A DNA stretch of 64,000 bases from Inquilinus ginsengisoli_A (GTDB taxonomy: Bacteria > Pseudomonadota > Alphaproteobacteria > DSM-16000 > Inquilinaceae): positions 743,566-807,565 of the forward strand of contig NZ_JAVDPW010000003.1 in assembly GCF_031453975.1 (NCBI RefSeq), given 5' to 3'. The position numbers and the translations under genes are program-made. The notes under the pieces were generated by a model. It ran no database searches and had not been told where the DNA came from. It was given only the letters and a program-made list of their open reading frames with translations. Shown here in pieces: positions 17,095 through 25,800 of the stretch; positions within the stretch are counted from its first letter, which is position 1, and each line of letters opens with the position of its first letter.

Positions 17095-17942
17095 CGGGCG
17101 GCCTCCGCGACATCCTGCAGCGCGGTGCGCCCGGCGCCGTGCAGCGAGGGGAAGGACGCCCACAGCTTGCGGGTGTAGTCATGGGCCGGGGCGCGGAAGA
17201 TCTGCTGCGCCGCCCCGACCTCGACCAGCTTGCCCTTCAGCATCACCCCGATGCGGTCGCAGAACTGTACCATCAGGCTGAGGTCATGGGTGATGAACAG
17301 GATCGAGAAGCCCAGCGTGCGGCGCAGCCCGTCGATCTGCTGCAGGATCTCGCGCTGGACCACCACGTCCAGCGCCGTGGTCGGCTCGTCCATCACGATC
17401 AGCTTCGGGTTCAGGGCCAGGCAGATGGCGATGACGATGCGCTGGCGCATGCCGCCGGAGAACTGGTGGGGATAGTCGCGCAGCCGCGCCGGGTCGATGT
17501 CGACCATGCGCATCAGCTCGACCGCCCGGTCATGCGCCACGGCCCGGCTGCAGCCGGTGTGGGTGACCAGCACGTCGCGGAACTGGGTCTCGATCGTCAG
17601 CACCGGGTTCAGCGCGTTCATCGCGCTCTGGAACACCATGCCGACCTCGCGCCAGCGGAAGCGGCGCAGCGCCTCGCCGTCCAGCCGCAGCACGTCCTGG
17701 CCGTCGAAATTGATCTCGCCCTCGCTGATCAGGGCTGGCGGCTTGTGCAGCCGGGTGATGGCGAAGGCGATGGTGCTCTTGCCGCAGCCGGATTCCCCGG
17801 CCAGGCCGAACACCTCGCCGCGGCCGATGTCGAAGCTGACATCGTCGACCGCCCGGAAGTCGCCGCGGTCGCCGACATAGTCGACGGCGAGGTTGCGCAC
17901 CGACAGCAGCGGGGCGCCGGGCTGAGGGGAGGGAGCGTTCAC
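17091..17942 (-). CDS. Peptide-type ABC transporter ATP-binding protein (DppD-like)
   Basis: This 283-residue ATPase has Walker A GESGCGKSTIA, the DppD-type MVFQSAMNALNPVLTI, signature FSGGMRQRIVIA, Walker B LIVMDEPTTALDV and ITHDLSLM. The start is a GTG at 17942 whose GTGA overlaps the stop of the upstream permease, so the genes are translationally coupled. It is cytoplasmic and associated with the membrane permease pair. Confidence 0.92.
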   Translation of the reverse strand: MNAPSPQPGAPLLSVRNLAVDYVGDRGDFRAVDDVSFDIGRGEVFGLAGESGCGKSTIAFAITRLHKPPALISEGEINFDGQDVLRLDGEALRRFRWREVGMVFQSAMNALNPVLTIETQFRDVLVTHTGCSRAVAHDRAVELMRMVDIDPARLRDYPHQFSGGMRQRIVIAICLALNPKLIVMDEPTTALDVVVQREILQQIDGLRRTLGFSILFITHDLSLMVQFCDRIGVMLKGKLVEVGAAQQIFRAPAHDYTRKLWASFPSLHGAGRTALQDVAEAAR

Positions 17943-18826
17943 GACCGCGCCTCCCGCGCCCGGGACAGGCGCTTCCACCGCGTCATCGACCGGCCGAAGC
18001 GCAGCTGCGGGTTGGCGACCTCGTCGATCGCGAAGTTCATCAGCGACAGCCCGGCGCCCAGCAGGGCCAGGGCGGCGCAGGGGGCCAGCACCTCCCACCA
18101 CGCTCCGACCACCATGGCCGAGGCGTTCTGCGCGTTGTACAGCATCATGCCCCAGGAGATGGTCTGCGGGTCGCCCAGGCCGAGGAACTCTAGCGTCGCC
18201 TCGGTGATCACGGCGTAGATCACGCTGCCGATGAAGTTGATGCCGACGATCGACACCAGGTTGGGCAGCAGCTCGACCAGCATGATCCGCCAGCGCGGCT
18301 CGCCGATCATCTCGGCCGAGCGCACGAACTCCTTCTCCCTGAGCGAGAAGGTCTGGGCCCTGGTCACCCGCGCACCCCAGGCCCAGGAGGTGGCGCCGAT
18401 GATCACCGCGATCACCAGCGGGCTGGCCTGCCCGATGAAGGCGGCCAGCACCAGCAGCAGCGGCAGGTTGGGAATGACAAGGATGACATTGGTGGCGAAG
18501 TTCAGCGCCTCGTCGGTCTTGCCGCCGAGATAGCCGCCGGCGATGCCGACCGCGGTGCCGATCACGGTGATGATCAGCCCGGCGCCGAAGCCGACCGCCA
18601 GCGAGGTGCGGGCGCCATGGGTCAGCTGGGCGAACACGTCGTAGCCGTTGCGGGTGGTGCCCATCAGATGGGTGGCCGACGGCTCCTCATGCGGCCGGCC
18701 GACCCGGCGCGCCGGGTTGTAGTCGGTCAAGAGCGGCGCGATCAGGCCCATGACCACGATGATGACGACGATGGCCAGGCCGATGGCGGCCTTGCGGTTC
18801 GACAGGGCGGCGAGGATCATCCGCAT
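17939..18826 (-). CDS. Peptide-type ABC transporter permease (DppC-like)
   Basis: This 295-residue inner-membrane protein begins with an N-terminal membrane segment (AAIGLAIVVIIVVMGLIAPL) and the DppC motif YNPARRVGRPHEEPSATHLMG. The EAA loop is visible around EKEFVRSAEMIGEPRWRI. Its start lies 3 bases after the stop of the partner permease. It forms the channel together with the DppB-like protein. Confidence 0.92.
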   Translation of the reverse strand: MRMILAALSNRKAAIGLAIVVIIVVMGLIAPLLTDYNPARRVGRPHEEPSATHLMGTTRNGYDVFAQLTHGARTSLAVGFGAGLIITVIGTAVGIAGGYLGGKTDEALNFATNVILVIPNLPLLLVLAAFIGQASPLVIAVIIGATSWAWGARVTRAQTFSLREKEFVRSAEMIGEPRWRIMLVELLPNLVSIVGINFIGSVIYAVITEATLEFLGLGDPQTISWGMMLYNAQNASAMVVGAWWEVLAPCAALALLGAGLSLMNFAIDEVANPQLRFGRSMTRWKRLSRAREARS

Positions 18827-18829
18827 GGG

Positions 18830-19807
18830 TCAGCTCCTGCGCAGCCGGGGGTCGAGATAGGCGTAGGCGACGTCGGCAGCGAAGTTGGCCAGCAGCATCG
18901 CCAGCGTCATGATCAGCAGCTGGCCCTGGATCACCGGGTAGTCGCGCCCGAGGATCGCCTTGTAGAGGATGTTGCCGAGGCCGGGGTAGTTGAACACCAC
19001 CTCGGTCACCAGCGACCCGCCCAGGATCTTGCCGATGGCGATGGCCAGGCTGGTGACGCCGGGGAGCAGGGCGTTGCGGGCGCCGTACATCAGCATCACC
19101 CGCCGGTCCGACAGGCCCTTGGCCCGGCCCATGGTGACGTAGTCCTCGCCCAGCAGGTTGATCATGTTGTTGCGCATGGTGACCAGGAAGTCCCCGGTCA
19201 GCACCAGCGACAGCGTCGCGATCGGCAGGATCGCGTGGTACAGCACGCTGCCGATGAATTCGAGCGACAGGGCGGGGTCGAGGCCGGTGTCGGCGGCGTA
19301 GCCGATCGGGAACCACTTCAGGGTGAAGCCGAACACGAACAGCCCGAACAGCGACACCACCACCGCCGGGGTGGCGGTCGAGACCACCGCCGCGGTCGAC
19401 ACGGTGACGTCGAAGCGGCTGCCGCGGCGCCAGGCGGCGAGGATGCCGAGCAGGGTGCCCATGGTGAAGCTCAGCAGCGTCGCCCCGCCCATCAGGAACA
19501 GGGTCCAGGGCAGGGCGCGGCCCAGCACGTCGACCACGCTGATCGGGAAATACTTCACCGACACGCCGAGGTCGCCGGTGAAGACGCTGCCGAGATAGGT
19601 CAGGTACTGCTGCCACAGGGGCCCGTCGACGAAGCCGAAGGTGGCCTTCAGCGCCGCGATGTTCTCGACCGACAGGCGCGTGCCCGACTGCGAGAACATG
19701 ATGTCGACCGGATCGCCCGGCATCAGCCGCGGGATCAGGAAGTTGATGCTGGCGGCGACCAGGAAGGCGACCAGGTAGAAGAACAGGCGTCGGGCGACAA
19801 AGGCCAT
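18830..19807 (-). CDS. Peptide-type ABC transporter permease (DppB-like)
   Basis: This 325-residue permease has the DppB N-terminus RLFFYLVAFLVAASINFLIP followed by RLMPGDPVDIM. The EAA loop NLLGEDYVTMGRAKGLSDRR is present. Six membrane segments are expected. It lies between the binding-protein gene and the second permease and is clearly part of the same operon. Confidence 0.93.
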   Translation of the reverse strand: MAFVARRLFFYLVAFLVAASINFLIPRLMPGDPVDIMFSQSGTRLSVENIAALKATFGFVDGPLWQQYLTYLGSVFTGDLGVSVKYFPISVVDVLGRALPWTLFLMGGATLLSFTMGTLLGILAAWRRGSRFDVTVSTAAVVSTATPAVVVSLFGLFVFGFTLKWFPIGYAADTGLDPALSLEFIGSVLYHAILPIATLSLVLTGDFLVTMRNNMINLLGEDYVTMGRAKGLSDRRVMLMYGARNALLPGVTSLAIAIGKILGGSLVTEVVFNYPGLGNILYKAILGRDYPVIQGQLLIMTLAMLLANFAADVAYAYLDPRLRRS

Positions 19808-19872
19808 TCCCGGTCCTCGGATGCGGGGGCAGGGACGGCGCGGGCCCGGCTCGGCCCGCGCCGCGGCTAGGG

Positions 19873-21531
19873 TTACTGGACCGGGCGCAGCGCCAGCAGG
19901 TGCAGCAGCCGGTCATGGTTCGGGTCGTAGTTCTGCGGGCTGACGAACGGGTTGTCGGCGGTGGCCCAGCCGGTGAACCGCTTCGAGTTGTACTCGTACC
20001 ACAGCGGGTTGTTATAGACCGGCACCACCGCCATGGCCTCGGCCAGGATCATCTGCGCGCCGTTCAGGATCTCCTTGCGCTTGGCGTCGTCGACCGTCTG
20101 GGTGTAGGCGTCCAGCAGCTGGTCCAGCTTCGGATCGAAGAAGCGCTGCGCCGCGAACCGGGTCTTGCCCTTGTTGCGCGAGTTGAAGCCGTCATCGATC
20201 TGGTAGTAGGGCGTGGCGCCGACATACCAGGAGTTCAGCGCCATGTCGAAGCTGCCGTCCAGCAGCCCCTGGCGCCACACCGCGCCCTCCGGCGTCGCCA
20301 GCTTGACGTCGATGCCGATCTGGTTCAGCCCCTCGATCGCGATCTGGGCAGTGCTGATCCAGTCGGTCCAGCCATTCGGCACGATCAGGTCGAAGGACAG
20401 CTTCTCGCCGTCCGGCGTGTCGCGGAAGCCGTCGCCGTCCTTGTCCTTGAATCCGGCCTTGTCGAGCAGGGCCTTGGCCGCCTCCAGATCATACTTGGTG
20501 TACTGCCCGAATTTCTCCCGCACCTGCGGGTCGGCCCAGCTCTCGAAGCGCTTGCCCAGCGTGCCGGGGTCGTCGTTCAGGGTGGGGTAGCCGTAGCCGG
20601 CGACGTTGACCATGGCGTCGCGGTCCATCGCCATGCTGACCGCGCGGCGGAAGTCGACATTGTCGAAGGCCTTGCGGTTGGCCGGCTTCGGGCTCTCGAA
20701 ATTCATGACCACCGCGACCAGGCTGCCCGGCGGGAACCAGTAGCCGTGATGGTCCTTGTCGCTGGCGACATAGGTCTTGTCGATGTCCGGCAGGAACGAT
20801 GCGAACCAGTCCAGCTCGCCGGCGTTGGCGGCGGCCAGGGCCTGGTCGTTGGTGCCGATCTGCGGGAAGCGCAGGCAGTCGACCTTCAGCGACGCCGCGT
20901 CCCAGTAATGCGGGTTGCGGCACTGCTCGTAGACCTGGGTGGTGAAGCGGGTGACCTCGGTCATCGGCCCGGTGCCGACCGGGGTCTCGTTCAGGTAGGT
21001 CACCGGGTCGGCGATGTCCTTCCAGGCGTGCTGCGCCACGATCGGCATCTCGACGATCTTCTCCGGCCCCAGCGCGGTCGGGGCCTGGAAGGTGAACTTG
21101 ACCTGGGTCGGGCTGGTCACCTCGACGCTGCTGACCACGCCCCAGATGCTGTTGAAGTCCAGCGCCGGGAATTTCTTCACCAGGTCGAAGCTGAACTTGA
21201 CGTCGTCGGCGGTGAAGGGCTTGCCGTCCGACCACAGCACGCCGTCGCGCAGGTCGAAGGTCACGCTCTTCAGGTCGTCGGCCAGGGTCATGCCCTTGGC
21301 CAGCCGGTAGTAGACCTTGTTGTCCTGCATCTTGTTAAACACGACCAGCGGCTCGTAGATGAAATCCATCGTGCTCTGGCGGTACGAGGTGCGGTTGAAC
21401 GGGTTGAAGTTCCGCACCCAGCTCGACTCCTCCTCGATGTGCATCGACAGGACCGACTGGGCCAGGGCGGCGGTGCCCGACGCGCCGAGCAGGGCGGCGG
21501 CCAGCAGCGTGGCCGATATGCGGTGCCTCAT
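19873..21531 (-). CDS. ABC transporter solute-binding protein, family 5 (peptide/oligosaccharide)
   Basis: This 552-residue periplasmic binding protein has a signal peptide (MRHRISATLLAAALLGASG, cleavage near ALAQS). The SBP_bac_5 signature is seen around TMDFIYEPLVVFNK and DGVLWSDGKPFTADDVKFSF. The ATG at 21531 is chosen because GGAGG lies eight bases upstream. Family members bind di- and oligopeptides, muropeptides or, in some branches, chito- and cello-oligosaccharides. A NagZ-like gene directly upstream makes an amino-sugar or muropeptide ligand plausible. Confidence 0.92.
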   Translation of the reverse strand: MRHRISATLLAAALLGASGTAALAQSVLSMHIEEESSWVRNFNPFNRTSYRQSTMDFIYEPLVVFNKMQDNKVYYRLAKGMTLADDLKSVTFDLRDGVLWSDGKPFTADDVKFSFDLVKKFPALDFNSIWGVVSSVEVTSPTQVKFTFQAPTALGPEKIVEMPIVAQHAWKDIADPVTYLNETPVGTGPMTEVTRFTTQVYEQCRNPHYWDAASLKVDCLRFPQIGTNDQALAAANAGELDWFASFLPDIDKTYVASDKDHHGYWFPPGSLVAVVMNFESPKPANRKAFDNVDFRRAVSMAMDRDAMVNVAGYGYPTLNDDPGTLGKRFESWADPQVREKFGQYTKYDLEAAKALLDKAGFKDKDGDGFRDTPDGEKLSFDLIVPNGWTDWISTAQIAIEGLNQIGIDVKLATPEGAVWRQGLLDGSFDMALNSWYVGATPYYQIDDGFNSRNKGKTRFAAQRFFDPKLDQLLDAYTQTVDDAKRKEILNGAQMILAEAMAVVPVYNNPLWYEYNSKRFTGWATADNPFVSPQNYDPNHDRLLHLLALRPVQ

Positions 21532-21609
21532 CAGATTGGCCTCCATGTGTTTGATTTGTTTGTTGGTTGCGCGCCGGCCCGCGGTGGTGCGGGCCGGCGG
21601 TCGGTTCGG

Positions 21610-22647
21610 TCAGGCGGCGGCGAGCAGGGATTCGACCTCGGCATGCAGCGCCGGCACGTCGGCCGCGGCCGATCCCAGCCGGCGCTCCGCCGCGTCCAGC
21701 CGGGCGACGGCGATGTCGCTCAGCGGCCGCGCCCGGGCGACGGCGCGCTGCATCTCCGGCAGCTCGCCATGGCAGTGCAGGGCGATGTCGCAGCCGCCGT
21801 CCAGCACCTGGGCGACGCGGTCATGCACCTCGCCGCGCAGCGAGTTCATGAACACGCAGTCGGAGATCAGCACGCCGTCGAAGCCGAGGCGGCGGCGGAT
21901 CACCTCGTCGATCACCACCGGCGAGATCGAGGCCGGCCGGTCCGGGTCGAAGGCGCTGTAGACGACGTGGCTGACCATCGCCCAGGGCGTGTCCTTCAGC
22001 GCCGCGAAGGGCAGGAAGTCGGTGGCGTCGAGCGTCGCCGCATCGGCCTCGACCACCGGCCGGGTCTTGTGGCTGTCCTCGGTGGCGCGGCCATGGCCGG
22101 GGATGTGCTTCATCACCGGCATCAGCCCGACCTCGAGGAAGCCCTCGACCACCTCGCGGCCCAGCGCCGTCACCACGGCCGGGTCGCCGCCGAAGGAGCG
22201 TTCGCCGATCACCGCGTCGGCGCCGGGCAGCAGCAGGTCCAGCACCGGCGAGCAGGCGCTGTTCAGCCCGACCTCGCGCATCATCCGGCCCATGGCGATG
22301 GAGGACAGGCGGACGGCGCGCCTGGCCGCGTCCAGGTCCTTCTCGGCCAGCCGGCCGAAGGAGCGGAAGCTGCGGAACATCGGCCAGGCGCCGGAATCGA
22401 GATGCGAGACCCGGCCGCCCTCCTGGTCGGTCAGAACCGGCGCATCGGGCCGGCCCACCGCCTCGCGGAAGGCGGTGCACAGGGCGCGCAGCTGGGCCGG
22501 GTCCTTCATGTTGCGGCGGCCGAGGAACAGGCCGTAGGGATTCGCCTCGCGGAAGAACGCCAGTTCGTCGGCCGACAGCGTCGGGCGCTGGATGCCGAGG
22601 ACGAGCGCGAGCGGCCGGCCGGGCCTGGACGCAGGGGCTGCGGTCAC
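21610..22647 (-). CDS. nagZ: Glycoside hydrolase family 3, NagZ-like beta-N-acetylhexosaminidase
   Basis: This 345-residue single-domain GH3 protein has VLTDQEGGRVSHL (about residue 71), the NagZ-type loop KHIPGHGRATEDSH (about 191; His and Asp of the catalytic dyad) and the nucleophile segment GVLISDCVFMNSL (about 258; usually SDDLSM). It lacks a signal peptide, so it acts in the cytoplasm on imported material. NagZ removes GlcNAc from anhydromuropeptides. The start is a GTG with GGGAGG nine bases upstream. It sits between the GNAT gene and the binding-protein gene. Confidence 0.85.
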   Translation of the reverse strand: MTAAPASRPGRPLALVLGIQRPTLSADELAFFREANPYGLFLGRRNMKDPAQLRALCTAFREAVGRPDAPVLTDQEGGRVSHLDSGAWPMFRSFRSFGRLAEKDLDAARRAVRLSSIAMGRMMREVGLNSACSPVLDLLLPGADAVIGERSFGGDPAVVTALGREVVEGFLEVGLMPVMKHIPGHGRATEDSHKTRPVVEADAATLDATDFLPFAALKDTPWAMVSHVVYSAFDPDRPASISPVVIDEVIRRRLGFDGVLISDCVFMNSLRGEVHDRVAQVLDGGCDIALHCHGELPEMQRAVARARPLSDIAVARLDAAERRLGSAAADVPALHAEVESLLAAA

Positions 22648-22711
22648 GTCTGAGAACCTCCCGTGTTGCTGGTGGGCGGGCCGGTGCGATGCCGGCCGCG
22701 TCCCCTCCGGA

Positions 22712-23194
22712 TCAATCCGTCTTGGACCGTATCATGCCGTGGTATAGACCACCTGTGGAACCCGGAATCTGCGTTGCGCCGACGATTTTCTCGTAGAAGG
22801 CGATCGGGCCGGCGGCGCCGATGATGGCGTAGGCGTGCCCCTGGTGGCGCATCGCCTCCAGCGTCTCGCGCAGCAGCGCCTCGCCGATGCCCTTGCCGCG
22901 CTGGTCGGGGTCGACCGCGGTGGGGCCGAAGAAGCCGCGGGCGGTGGCGTCGTAGCAGGCGAAGCCCAGCAGGGCGCCGTCGCGCACCGCGACCAGGCAG
23001 CTCACCGGCAGGCGGGCGAAGGCGACCTCGACCTCGCTGGCCCAGCCGTCGCCGAAGCGCTCCGCCACCCAGTTGGCGACGGCGCGCTTCTCCGGCCCGA
23101 TGGCGGGGCGGATGGTGACGCCGGCCGCGGCCATGGCGGCGCGCGAGGCCGTCGGCGCCTCGAGCGCGTAGAGCTTGACCAGCAGATCGGTCAT
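22712..23194 (-). CDS. GNAT family N-acetyltransferase
   Basis: This 160-residue protein has the GNAT acetyl-CoA loop in VDPDQRGKGIGEALLRETLE (about residues 101-120), then AYAIIGAAGPIAFYEKIVGA. The acceptor is unknown. The ATG at 23194 is chosen for its GGGAGG. It is the first gene of the run continuing into nagZ and the five transporter genes, so it may acetylate an amino sugar or peptide product of that pathway. Confidence 0.87.
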   Translation of the reverse strand: MTDLLVKLYALEAPTASRAAMAAAGVTIRPAIGPEKRAVANWVAERFGDGWASEVEVAFARLPVSCLVAVRDGALLGFACYDATARGFFGPTAVDPDQRGKGIGEALLRETLEAMRHQGHAYAIIGAAGPIAFYEKIVGATQIPGSTGGLYHGMIRSKTD

Positions 23195-23210
23195 ATCGCC
23201 TCCCTTATTC

Positions 23211-23240
23211 CGCAATTGCGATACATGTACCGTTATTGCG
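23211..23240. promoter_or_regulatory. Palindromic elements upstream of the GNAT-nagZ-transporter operon
   Basis: CGCAATTGCG (23211-23220) is a perfect palindrome, and TACATGTA (23222-23229) a second one. A further TTATTGCG (23233-23240) pairs with CGCAAT. They lie 17-46 bases upstream of the GNAT start in an otherwise GC-rich genome and may form an operator. No regulator is assigned. Confidence 0.4.
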
Positions 23241-23272
23241 TTCCGGCAGCTAAGGCCGAGAACGCGGCGGCG

Positions 23273-24325
23273 TCAATATGAAAGGAGGGGAGGGGGCGGC
23301 GCCAAGACCCCAGCGCTGCTCCGCCGCTCGATCAGCGCGAAGGGCAGGGTGATGTCGCCGCCGGTGCCGGGTTCGCCGGCGATGCGGCGGCCCAGCAGGG
23401 CGGCGGCCTCGGCCCCCATGCGGCGGCGCGGCTGGCGGATGGTGGTCAGCGGCGGCTCGTAGGTGCCGGCGAACTGGATGTCGTCGAAGCCGACCACCGC
23501 CATGTCCCGCGGGGCGTCGCGCCCGGCGGCTCGCAGCGCCCGGATGGTGCCGATCGCCATCTCGTCGTTGCTGCAGAACACCGCCGTGGGCGGGTCGGCC
23601 AGGGCCAGCAGCGCCGCCATCGCCGACTCGCCGCTCGGGATGGTGAAGTCGCCGCTGCGGATCAGCGCCGGATCCTCGGCCAGGCCCGCCGTCCGCAGCC
23701 CGGCGCGATAGCCGGCCAGGCGCTGTCCGGTCAGGATGTTGGCGGCGGGGCCGGCGACATGGGCGATGCGGCGGTGCCCTCGCCCGGCCAGATGCGCCAC
23801 CGCCGCGGCCGCGGCGCCGGCATTGTCGATGCCGACCACCGGCAGGACGCCGCCGGGAATCGCCTCCGACACCGCCACGATCCGGCCGTGGTGCCGGCGG
23901 TCGCGCTGCAGGCAGGGCGGCAGCCGGCCGTTCAGCAGGATCATGCCGTCGACCGCGCCGGTCAGCAGCTGCACGGCGTGCCGGTCCTCGCGCGCCGGAT
24001 CCTTGGCGGTGTTGCCGACCAGCATGCTGAAGCCCAGGGCCGCCGCGGCCTCCTCGATCCCCAGCAGCACCTCGGAGAAGAACGGGTTGCCGATGTCGGG
24101 CACCAGCACCAGGATCTGGCGCGCCTCCTGCCGCCGCAGGCCGCGCGCCAGCGGGTTCACGGCATAGCCGGTCTGGCGCACCGCCGCCTCGACCCGCTCG
24201 CGGGTCTCCGCCGTCACCCGGGGGGAATCGGCCAGCGCCCGGCTCACTGTCGCCACCGAAACCCCGGCCAGCCGGGCGATGTCGACCATCTTGGTGCGGC
24301 CGCGATCCTTCGCAGGTCTGGGCAA
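23273..24325 (-). CDS. LacI family transcriptional regulator
   Basis: This 350-residue repressor has the LacI helix-turn-helix MVDIARLAGVSVATVSRALA (about residues 13-32) and a periplasmic-binding-like sensor domain (LVLVPDIGNPFFSEVLLGIE; VVGFDDIQFAGTYEPPLTTI). The start is a TTG at 24325 with GGGAG six bases upstream; the ATG at 24289 would leave the helix-turn-helix without its leading residues. It is divergent from the sugar ABC operon, with a LacI-type palindrome between them. Confidence 0.93.
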   Translation of the reverse strand: MPRPAKDRGRTKMVDIARLAGVSVATVSRALADSPRVTAETRERVEAAVRQTGYAVNPLARGLRRQEARQILVLVPDIGNPFFSEVLLGIEEAAAALGFSMLVGNTAKDPAREDRHAVQLLTGAVDGMILLNGRLPPCLQRDRRHHGRIVAVSEAIPGGVLPVVGIDNAGAAAAAVAHLAGRGHRRIAHVAGPAANILTGQRLAGYRAGLRTAGLAEDPALIRSGDFTIPSGESAMAALLALADPPTAVFCSNDEMAIGTIRALRAAGRDAPRDMAVVGFDDIQFAGTYEPPLTTIRQPRRRMGAEAAALLGRRIAGEPGTGGDITLPFALIERRSSAGVLAPPPPLLSY

Positions 24326-24358
24326 TATTCACTCCCGGATTCGACGGTTGACGGCTCA

Positions 24359-24376
24359 ATGTAATCGATTGTACGA
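24359..24376. promoter_or_regulatory. LacI-type operator between regulator and sugar operon
   Basis: The core AATCGATT (24363-24370) is a perfect palindrome centred on CG, within ATGTAATCGATTGTACGA. LacI-family sites typically have this CG-centred form. It lies between the divergent lacI-type gene and the transporter operon and could control both. Confidence 0.6.
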
Positions 24377-24482
24377 TCCGGTCAAAATACGGATTGCGCT
24401 GCTGCGCAAGTGTTCATCGGTCGTTATAGGCCGGTGATGGGTCCGATGAGCCAAGGCTCGAATAAAGCGAGGGAGGAACCCT

Positions 24483-25742
24483 ATGCGTTTTCCCCAGAAG
24501 CTCCTGTTGTCTGCGGCTTTTTGCAGTGCAATAGCGGGGCCGGGAGTGATTGGGTCTGGTGCGGCTTCGGCCCAGACCGTGGATGTGATCCACTGGTGGA
24601 CCAGCGGCAGTGAATCCAAGGCGATCGGCGTGTTCGCCGAGGAGTTCAAGAAGCGCGGCGGCACCTGGATCGACAGCGCCGTGGTCGGCGGCACCGCGGC
24701 GCGGCAGGCGGCGATGAACCGGATCGCCGGCGGCGACGCGCCGGGTGCCATCCAGTGGAACATCGGCGTCGCCGTCACCAACCTGGCGAAGGAAGGGCTG
24801 CTGGCCGATCTCGACGACCTCGCGGCCGCCGGCAAGTGGCAGGAGAAGCTGCCGCCGCTGATCGTCAAGAACGCCTCCTATGACGGCCACTTTTACGCCG
24901 TGCCGACCGATATCCACGGCGACAACTGGCTGTGGTACTCGACCAAGATCTTCCAGGAGGTGGGCGCCGAGCCACCGAAGACCTGGGACGAGTTCTTCCT
25001 CCTCGCCGACAAGATCAAGGCCAAGGGCTACGTCGCGCTCGGCGTCGGCGGCGAGCCGTGGCAGGAGGCGCTGCTGTTCCGCTCCGTCCTGATCGGCGCC
25101 GGCGGCAAGGAGATCTACCGCAAGGTCTATGTCGACCACGACGCCGCGGCCGCGGGCGGGCCGGAGATGGTCAAGGCCTTCGAGACCTTCGGCAAGCTGC
25201 GAGCCTATGTCGACCAGGGCAGCGCCGGCCGGAAGTGGAACGACACCACCACCATGGTCGCCACCAACAAGGCGGCGATGCAGATCATGGGCGACTGGGC
25301 CAAGGGCGAGTTCGCCGCCGCCGGCCTGGCCCCGGGCAAGGAGTTCGGCTGCGCCCGGCCGCCGGGCAACCAGGACGCCTATGTCCTGACCGTCGACGTC
25401 TTCGCCTTCCCGAAGCTGGACGATGCCGAGAAGACCAAGGCCCAGAAGCTGCTGGCTGAGGTGATGATGGACCCGGCCACCCAGGTCGCCTTCAACAAGT
25501 TCAAGGGCGCCCTGCCGCCGCGGACGGATGCCGATGTCGGCACCCTCGACATCTGCTCGCAGGAAGGCCAGAAGGTGATGTCCAAGGTCGAGAACCAGCT
25601 GCCGAACACGGCGCTGGCCTTCAGCAACGACGTCGAAGGCCAGTTGCAGGACCTGATCACCCAGTTCTGGACCAGCCCGGAGATGAAGCCGGAGGACGCG
25701 GCCAAGCAGTTCTCCGAGATCGTCGCCAACGCCGACATCTGA
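24483..25742 (+). CDS. Sugar ABC transporter solute-binding protein (family 1)
   Basis: This 419-residue protein has a signal peptide (FPQKLLLSAAFCSAIAG..., cleavage near ASAQT). The mature start VDVIHWWTSGSESKAIGVFA and the later NAALSFSND-like segment (NTALAFSNDVEGQ) match glucose/mannose-type sugar binding proteins. A good GGAGG precedes the ATG. It is the first gene of an operon of transporter and sugar-metabolism enzymes and faces a LacI regulator. Confidence 0.93.
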   Translation: MRFPQKLLLSAAFCSAIAGPGVIGSGAASAQTVDVIHWWTSGSESKAIGVFAEEFKKRGGTWIDSAVVGGTAARQAAMNRIAGGDAPGAIQWNIGVAVTNLAKEGLLADLDDLAAAGKWQEKLPPLIVKNASYDGHFYAVPTDIHGDNWLWYSTKIFQEVGAEPPKTWDEFFLLADKIKAKGYVALGVGGEPWQEALLFRSVLIGAGGKEIYRKVYVDHDAAAAGGPEMVKAFETFGKLRAYVDQGSAGRKWNDTTTMVATNKAAMQIMGDWAKGEFAAAGLAPGKEFGCARPPGNQDAYVLTVDVFAFPKLDDAEKTKAQKLLAEVMMDPATQVAFNKFKGALPPRTDADVGTLDICSQEGQKVMSKVENQLPNTALAFSNDVEGQLQDLITQFWTSPEMKPEDAAKQFSEIVANADI

Positions 25743-25800
25743 CCGACCACCTCAACCGGACCGTTCCGCCGCCGTGGCGGGGCGGTCCCCGGGAGGGATC

